A DNA stretch of 64,000 nt. It comes from Leptobrachium leishanense. Taxonomy: Eukaryota > Chordata > Amphibia > Anura > Megophryidae. A program made the translations under genes and the position numbers. Below the pieces are notes generated by a model. It searched no databases and was not told where the DNA came from. It saw nothing but the letters and a program-made list of their open reading frames with translations. The DNA is taken from positions 269,371,662 through 269,435,661 of the forward strand of contig CM019064.1 of the NCBI GenBank assembly GCA_009667805.1. Direction: 5' to 3'. The first letter of the stretch is position 1, and each line of letters begins with the position of its first letter. Below, piece by piece: positions 58,226 to 64,000 of this stretch.

Positions 58226-58652
58226 GGCTAGGGTCAGACGAAAGCATTTTTCCCCGCGAACGTGAAAAAGTGCGTCCGAACGCATTGACGTATTTTTTCA
58301 CGGAATGCGCAAAAACGGTCAGACGACGCGCATTTTCGGGCGTGATTTTGTACGGATCGTCAATAAAACTCTTTTTGCGTCTGGACGTTATGTAGGCTGG
58401 ACATTAGCAGTGTCTGACATCTCCTAATCACGCACACACGCTGCTATGCCGCAGCTGCGCACTCAGTACGTCAGTACTAGCGGTTCAGCGTTCTCAGAAA
58501 AATGCGTTCAAATTCCACTTGCGTTGCACGGCCGGACTTTTGTGCGGCCGTACATCGTATATTGGCCGTCATTGCCCGTCATCTGCTGCTAGTGCGGCCG
58601 TAATTATGTGCGCCAGAACGCACGTTAAAAGTGCGCTGGTCTGACCCCAGCC
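58226..58652 (-). mobile_element. Family D Harbinger-type MITE, copy 4 (427 bp)
   Basis: The termini are GGCTAGGGTCAGAC and the complement of GTCTGACCCCAGCC, flanked by TTA on both sides (58223-58225 and 58653-58655). It is almost the same as copy 3, suggesting recent common origin. Confidence 0.85.
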
Positions 58653-58655
58653 TTA

Positions 58656-59020
58656 ACGCTATAACTAAATACTGTATAGATCACTTGCATAGATTCACTA
58701 AGCCTTGAAAATGTAATGGTGATAGAGCCGCGAGTGCCGCCAAGTATTTCACTGCTGGAAAAAATAAACTTCCCTATGAACTGTAACAGCACAGCAGAGC
58801 TATGATCTTCTCCTCAATATAATATAGTAAACTGTCCCTGTGAGCAGCTGCGAGTTGACCTACAAGCTGTCCAAAATGGAGTCATGGATAGAACCTGCAA
58901 AATGAAACTAATCTACTGCGCTGAAACAAAAGCAAACAAAGCACTGAAATAACAATAGGTCCTAATCTGACCCAGCTATTATGATAACGACTTGAGTTAC
59001 ACATTAACTGGTTACACATT
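58656..59020. other. No supportable feature
   Basis: Anonymous sequence between family D copy 4 and a SINE tail. Confidence 0.5.
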
Positions 59021-59022
59021 TA

Positions 59023-59075
59023 TTTATAAAGTATTTTACCAGATAGGATACATTGAGATTTCTCTCGTTTTCACA
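59023..59075 (-). repeat. SINE tail fragment, reversed
   Basis: 'aagtattttaccag' and 'tacattgagatttctctc' are the complement of the end of the SINE at 51578-51783. Confidence 0.6.
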
Positions 59076-59259
59076 TTAACTAGGGATGCACTGATACCAT
59101 TTTTTTTTAAGAACGAGTATGAGCACCGATACAATACCTTTTTTAATGTCACGTGACCGCTTTCCAATAATAATAATAATTTAAATAACAAATAATTTAA
59201 ATAACAATAATTTCTGTTACTATTGAAATGTATGGCCAGACACCACATTTATCCCCTGT

Positions 59260-59440
59260 TCACACACACACACACCAGACCTCAGATGCATGTATACACA
59301 CCCACCCACCCCAGATCTCAGATACATGTATACACACACCCACCCCAAAACTCAGATACATGTTTACCTGCACCACAATCCTCAGATACATGTATACCCA
59401 CACCAGACCTGAGATACATACATACCACAATAGACCTCAG
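59260..59440 (+). repeat. CA-rich minisatellite
   Basis: Imperfect repeats of about 30-35 bp built on 'ctcagatacatgtatacaca' and 'cccaccccag', starting from a short CA run. At least five units are visible. Confidence 0.8.
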
Positions 59441-59454
59441 ACATATGTAGGGAT

Positions 59455-59777
59455 ATATACAGTCATGGCCGAAATTGTTGGCACCCCAGACATTTTTCCA
59501 GAAAATCAAGTATTTCTCACAGAAAAGTATTGCAGTAACACATGTTTTGCTATACACGTTTATTCCCTTTGTGTGTATTGGAACAAAACAAAAAAAGGGA
59601 GGGAAAAAAGCAAATTGGACATAATGTCACACAAAACTCCAAAAATGAGCTGGACAAAATTATTGGCACCCTTTCAAAATTGTGGATAAATAAGATTGTT
59701 TCAAGCATGTGATGCTCCTGTAAACTCACCCAGGGCAAGTAACAGGTGTGGGCAATATAAAAATCACACCTGAAAGG
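59455..59777 (+). mobile_element. Tc1-like element 5' end
   Basis: It starts TATACAGTCATGGCCGAAAT and 'tgttggcaccccaga', the terminal repeat of another Tc1 family common in frogs and fish, then 'acaaaattattggcaccc' and 'aacaggtgtgggcaatataa', which is its 5' untranslated part. It ends at 'cacacctgaaag' where a different element begins. The transposase gene is missing. Confidence 0.75.
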
Positions 59778-59780
59778 TGA

Positions 59781-60406
59781 TATTACGATCCGAACGCATT
59801 TTCTCATCCGTCCAAAAATAACGTTCATAAAAACGATGCGTAAAACGAAGAGTAATACGTGCAGTAACGTAGCGCACGTAAATCAGTGTACGGACTGTTT
59901 TTTTCACGGGATTCAGCCAAACCGAATTAAGAACCTTAATTGACATCAATTTACCTTAATTGACTCACTTAAGCTTTTGCGCCTGTCAAAATAAATCTGT
60001 GTATACATGCTGCAGCAATAAAAAAAAACACGCACAAATTCACAATTTTATTGTTTGGGTATGTGTACAATGTGTAACCATACTGTGCTGTTTTTTGTTT
60101 CGTACAGAACGTTCTGATTTGCAGTTACCACCAGCTTTTCAAAGATGTTAAAATTATGCACGCCAATGTCGTTCGTAAAAAGATGCGCAGCGATTGTAAT
60201 ACCATCCGCATACCAGTGCACGAACGAATTTGCACTCACAATGTTAAGTATAGGACGCGCACAGTTCATCACGCTCGCGCAGGTCCATCCACGTTAAACG
60301 ATAACGCGCATCGTTTGCGCGGACGTTGTAATACGACGTTCAGCGGAAACGGTTTTGCCCCTCGCGCATTTGCGCGCACAAAAACAAATGCGTGAGGAAT
60401 GTAATA
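59781..60406. mobile_element. CpG-rich MITE-like element (~626 bp)
   Basis: The left end 'tattacgatccgaacgcatt' and the complement of the right end, 'tattacattcctcacgcatt', agree at most positions. The interior is rich in CG words such as 'acgcgca' and 'aacgatgcg'. There is no gene. It directly follows the Tc1-like fragment, which it probably interrupted. A target duplication was not found. Confidence 0.6.
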
Positions 60407-60840
60407 GGGCCTCTAGTGTTTTGACAAATTATACTTGTACCACTCTAGTGAAGAGTGCAAATGCTGATCCCAGTTAGGCCAACACCATAGACTTGTGTAG
60501 AGAATACTCAATGCCGAATACAATGACATGGCTGAAACTTTGCATCAGCACACATCCTAAAAAAAGCTGCTTGACTGAACCACCTTAGGAGTTCCGGATT
60601 CCTTTATTATCTCCTTAGCAGAGCAAAGGCAGACTTTAGAGAATGTCAAGACTGGTTTGACTCTTATTGCGAGAAACCTAAGGAATTCCCAAGGAATACC
60701 CATACTCCACCCATAGGCAGGTCAACAAGAACAGTGCATCCTTTCTGTTAGCAACATGGATGAAAATTATCCACCAGCCAAAGGTTCAAAAGCAAAAATA
60801 GACTTAAGAGCAATAAAAAAAGAAATGTGAGTGAAAACTC
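60407..60840. other. No supportable feature
   Basis: Anonymous sequence. Just before the family A copy it reads 'gtgagtgaaaactctaa', a phrase of family B. Confidence 0.5.
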
Positions 60841-60843
60841 TAA

Positions 60844-61279
60844 CAGGGTTATTCAAAGAGATTCGAAAAGTCACCGCACGTTCGGTGACTTTTCGTTCTC
60901 TTCAATTCAGTTTGTTTTGCCGATCCCATTTCGGTGATCCTGCGGTGTATTCAGCAAGCACCACAGGGCCCCCGAATTGCAGGGAAAAGCTGCCGCAAAC
61001 CCAACGAAAACTAACGTCAAAACCCACCGAATGCACGCCAAAAACCCACAAAAACATCTGGATTAACCTGCCGAAAACCACAGAAAAACCCAAACAGGAG
61101 CCGATCGCAGCCTTCAACATAGCAGAAGAGGCAGTGAATAAATTAGGAATACAGTTTGCATGAATGTTTGAAAATGAAACGCTGTTTGCAAAGAAACTAC
61201 TGAGCGAAAATGTCTAAAATTTGCATATGAGGTCCAGGGAATGATAATAAAGAGGGCTGTTACAGAAAAAATAAGTAAA

Positions 61280-61316
<37 letters not shown>

Positions 61317-61759
61317 GGACTTTTAAAAAATTAGGTTTTTTTAGAAAAATGCTTCAAAATATCCTAAAAAATCTATAAATAAAGAGACTCTTTACTGCAG
61401 AATTTTATAATGAACGGTTTATTAGATATTGAATTAAAACCGAATATTTTTAACATTGAAGCCTATGGGATTCGCCTGAATAAACTTGCCGAATTAAACC
61501 ACCGAATGGCAGGGCATTAGGGGAACCTTTCACTGCTGGTTTGTGTTCTCTGAATAGACGAAGCAGTGCTTTTTCATGGGGTTTTCACTGCCCTCCAACA
61601 GGCACCGTATGTTCAGGCAATTCGCCCGGATTTAGCGAATTGCCTGCTCTCTGGATAGCCGAATGGCCAAGAAAGGCCGAATGGCCAAGAAAACCGAACG
61701 CTGATTTTCAGCGTTCGGTTACCTTTCTCAAGCAATTCGGATCTCTTTGAATAACCCTG
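60844..61759 (+). mobile_element. Family A copy 4, complete (916 bp)
   Basis: The ends are CAGGGTTATTCAAAGAGAT and the complement of TCTCTTTGAATAACCCTG. The left hairpin (AAAAGTCACCG / CGGTGACTTTT) and right hairpin (CCGAACGCTGA / TCAGCGTTCGG) are both intact. A long A-run sits at about 61283-61314. The right part has a short local duplication of 'ggccgaatggccaagaaa' at about 61658-61690. The flanks TAA and TTT do not match. The left flank is family B-like. Confidence 0.9.
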
Positions 61760-62400
61760 TTTAACAGATTAAGGCAGAGAAAGCTCACAGACAACAATCA
61801 ACTATAAAAAGAAGAGGTGATATCAGTTTCTGTTAATCCACTCAAACGTAAGAGGCTCAATCGACACTGGAGACCATCAGGTAAATATGAAGAATTTAAA
61901 AAAAACAACATCATGATGGTACCTGCGAAAAATTACTTTCCATAAAAAAGACAACAAATAGAATTATAGATGAGAGCTCATCAATGAAGGTAGTTAACCA
62001 TATCTGTAATGTTTCTCTATTCTTAGACACAGAGGAACCGTAACCACTCTGCTCTGCAAGAGGAATTTCTGATAGTGACAATCTAACCCACCACCTTCAA
62101 AACATTTCAAAAATACCCTGGATGTACCAGTGCCAGAGACATTTGTCCCCAACCTATCACAGGTCACAAATCAAGACAACTATGCAAAACCAGGATGGAT
62201 GAGATTTATAAATTAATGTGTGGCTTATTGGACGGAAATCTAGTGCCTGAAATAAATGTGGACAGGATGAAACTGAATATGAACTCATGAAAGAATTGCT
62301 TGAAATTATTATCAAACAGTTTTCGTTGGTGATTATTCACCCTTTTGTTGTATATTCCCCTCTCACCTCGTGCCTGATGTGTGCCTCCGGCTCCCTGAAC
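61760..62400. other. No supportable feature
   Basis: Anonymous AT-rich sequence without recognised repeats or domains. Confidence 0.5.
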
Positions 62401-64000
62401 CGATTTGAGTGCAGTTCCGTGACACTGGCCTGTTTTTGAGGAGAGTCTCCCCGCATTCCCGGACTGGTGGCCATCTTGCGGCCTGTCAGCGCATGTGGCC
62501 TTGCCTACACTCCTCACTGAGTACCCCCTGTGGAGAAGCGGATCGTGGGGATGGTGGGCTCACATCCCTCTACCCTTGCGGATTCCAGGCCGGCAGATTT
62601 TGACGGAGTGCAAGGGAGATTGCACCGTGACGGCCTGATCTCCCCTCCTATGGATGACACTAATGCTGCTTTAGCAGGCCTTGATTTTTATTTGCAGACG
62701 ATGCAGGAGGGAGACGACCGCCCGGTAACTCGCGGGGACTTGCAGCGCCTGCTGGCCACGCTTCGGTCTGGACAGAGATCGGAGGTGGCCTGGTGATGCC
62801 GAGACTGGGCAGCGAGATGTGATCCTGGATGGGGCGAGGACTGGAGGAGACGCACCCAGGACCCCGGACGGCGCACTTGCTCGGGCAGCTCAGCCACACG
62901 TGCAGCTGTCAAATTTTGATGTGCTCCCTCTGGCAATTGCTCGGCCTACTCGAGTGGCGCCCGCCGGGACGGAAGGTCCCCCTGACGCTGGCACAGACCG
63001 GCCAGATGCCAACCCCCCTGTGGTATCCGTGGTGGTGAATTCTCGGCGCACTGATGGATTGTCCACCAGAGGGTCGCGACGTTGCTCCTGGTCCAGTGAC
63101 ATGGCTTCCACCGTGGTTGGAGCTGTCGAGGGCAGGCGTGCCCGATGGGCTCTACAGGCGATGGATCGTCCTGAGAGGGCAGCTCATACAGCTTTATGGC
63201 GGGATACAGGTTGAGGAGGCCTGCTGGTCCCCTTATTTTTCTCCCCTCGGTTTCTGACCCGGCCCATCTCCCGGTAGCCCCCCCACCAGACGTCATCCTT
63301 GCTGACTCTCACTCCCTTTTTTGCCTATACGCTGAGACATTTTGATGTTTTCTACTCCCTGATACACTGTTTGAGGACACCCCTCCCCCTCTGGACACTC
63401 TTTTACGGACCTTGTTTTACAGAGAGGTGGTTATGTGTCGGTTCTGTGTTTGCCCCTCCCCCTTTCTTTTTGCTGAGTTCCCCCCTCCAGTTCACCACCT
63501 CCTGATGACTCCTTGATGAGACCCCCTCGTTTGGGGATGACCCCCCTCCCTTGGGACCCTGCACCCCCCCCTTCAGATGACCCCCTACTTTTATCATTAC
63601 AACCTGCTGACACCCCCATTTTTTGTTATTCTGAGCTGTCTTCTACGCAGTGTTTTTGATTATTTCTTAGCGGAGTATGTTATTTTGATGACCCCTACCC
63701 CCTCACCACCCCGCGTTTCTTCTCCCTTCCCTCCTTTTCCCATGTTTTTATTTTTCTACACACCACCTCGTGTTGCAGACTCTCTTCCTCCCCTTTTTTT
63801 TTTTTCTCTTTTGGCATTTGGGGCGAACACGGGGTGTGCCATTGTGGCAGCTACCATGGCTTTGCCTGCTATACTTGGCCCTCGAATGTCCCGGCCTTGT
63901 GACCTGCACATTTCCATGGCCTCCTACAGTTCCTCGGACCTTCAGGAGTGAGCCAGGAAAGTCACATATTTGGCCTTTGCCACCCTTTTTTCCCTTTTTG
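62401..64000 (+). other. GC- and pyrimidine-rich unclassified segment
   Basis: Composition changes sharply at about 62380 and the segment runs off the window edge. Two overlapping frames (62530-62796, with DDTNAALAGLDFYLQTMQEG and RGDLQRLLATLRSGQ, and 62819-63214) suggest a decayed coding region. After 63230 the DNA is strongly C/T-rich ('accccctccc'-type runs). It could be the 5' part or ORF1 region of a LINE, or a retroelement of another kind. No diagnostic domain is visible, so I do not name it. Confidence 0.4.

Overview
This window looks like non-coding DNA from a vertebrate, most likely a frog or another amphibian. I found no host protein gene, tRNA or rRNA that I can support. The organism call is inference from the mobile-element mix and base composition. 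The window holds a Ngaro-type tyrosine-recombinase retrotransposon, several Tc1-like transposons close to families I know from frogs and fish, a Rex1/CR1-type LINE tail carrying the 'cggcccatctagtctgccc' block common in frog genomes, sushi-type Ty3/gypsy sequences, a Harbinger transposase remnant and many short inverted-repeat elements. Almost every long reading frame belongs to a decayed transposable element.

Layout, left half. 1-3.3 kb holds L2-like tails, a 180-bp MITE and otherwise featureless AT-rich DNA. 3.5-8.8 kb is a nearly full-length but frameshifted Ngaro element (gag-like region, reverse transcriptase/RNase H, tyrosine recombinase, SGNH hydrolase). 10.4-13.7 kb is a Tc1-like element on the minus strand broken by two insertions, one of which carries a third element inside it. 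13.8-17.55 kb is a Ty3/gypsy element with a 666-bp 5' LTR, gag, a broken pol, and a deletion that removed integrase and the start of the 3' LTR. A 5-bp duplication (TAAAG) still flanks it. 17.7-20.0 kb is another minus-strand Tc1-like element split by a nested inverted-repeat element. 20.2-21.4 kb holds Tc1 and Rex1 remnants. 22.0-22.6 kb is a palindromic element whose core is a degenerate telomere-like repeat.

Layout, right half. 22.6-64 kb is mostly anonymous AT-rich DNA sprinkled with short DNA transposons. These include four copies of a ~428-bp Harbinger-type MITE (family D, TAA/TTA duplications), four near-complete and two partial copies of a ~0.9-kb element with hairpins at both ends (family A), a ~180-bp relative sharing its termini (family B), TTAA-flanked elements (family C and relatives), two hAT-type MITEs and large foldback palindromes. 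There are also two tRNA-derived SINE copies, a HARBI1-like transposase remnant (48.1-48.3 kb), a solo LTR with a perfect CTTAA duplication inside a Tc1 transposase (54.5-55.3 kb), and a pyrimidine-rich unclassified stretch at the right end.

The elements do not work together as a pathway. What the window records is insertion history: nested insertions give relative ages and, where the disrupted host sequence can be followed on both sides, direct evidence of target-site duplications. Family letters A-F are local names used only here. Family assignments rest on motifs read by eye and on memory of the superfamilies; no database search was run.
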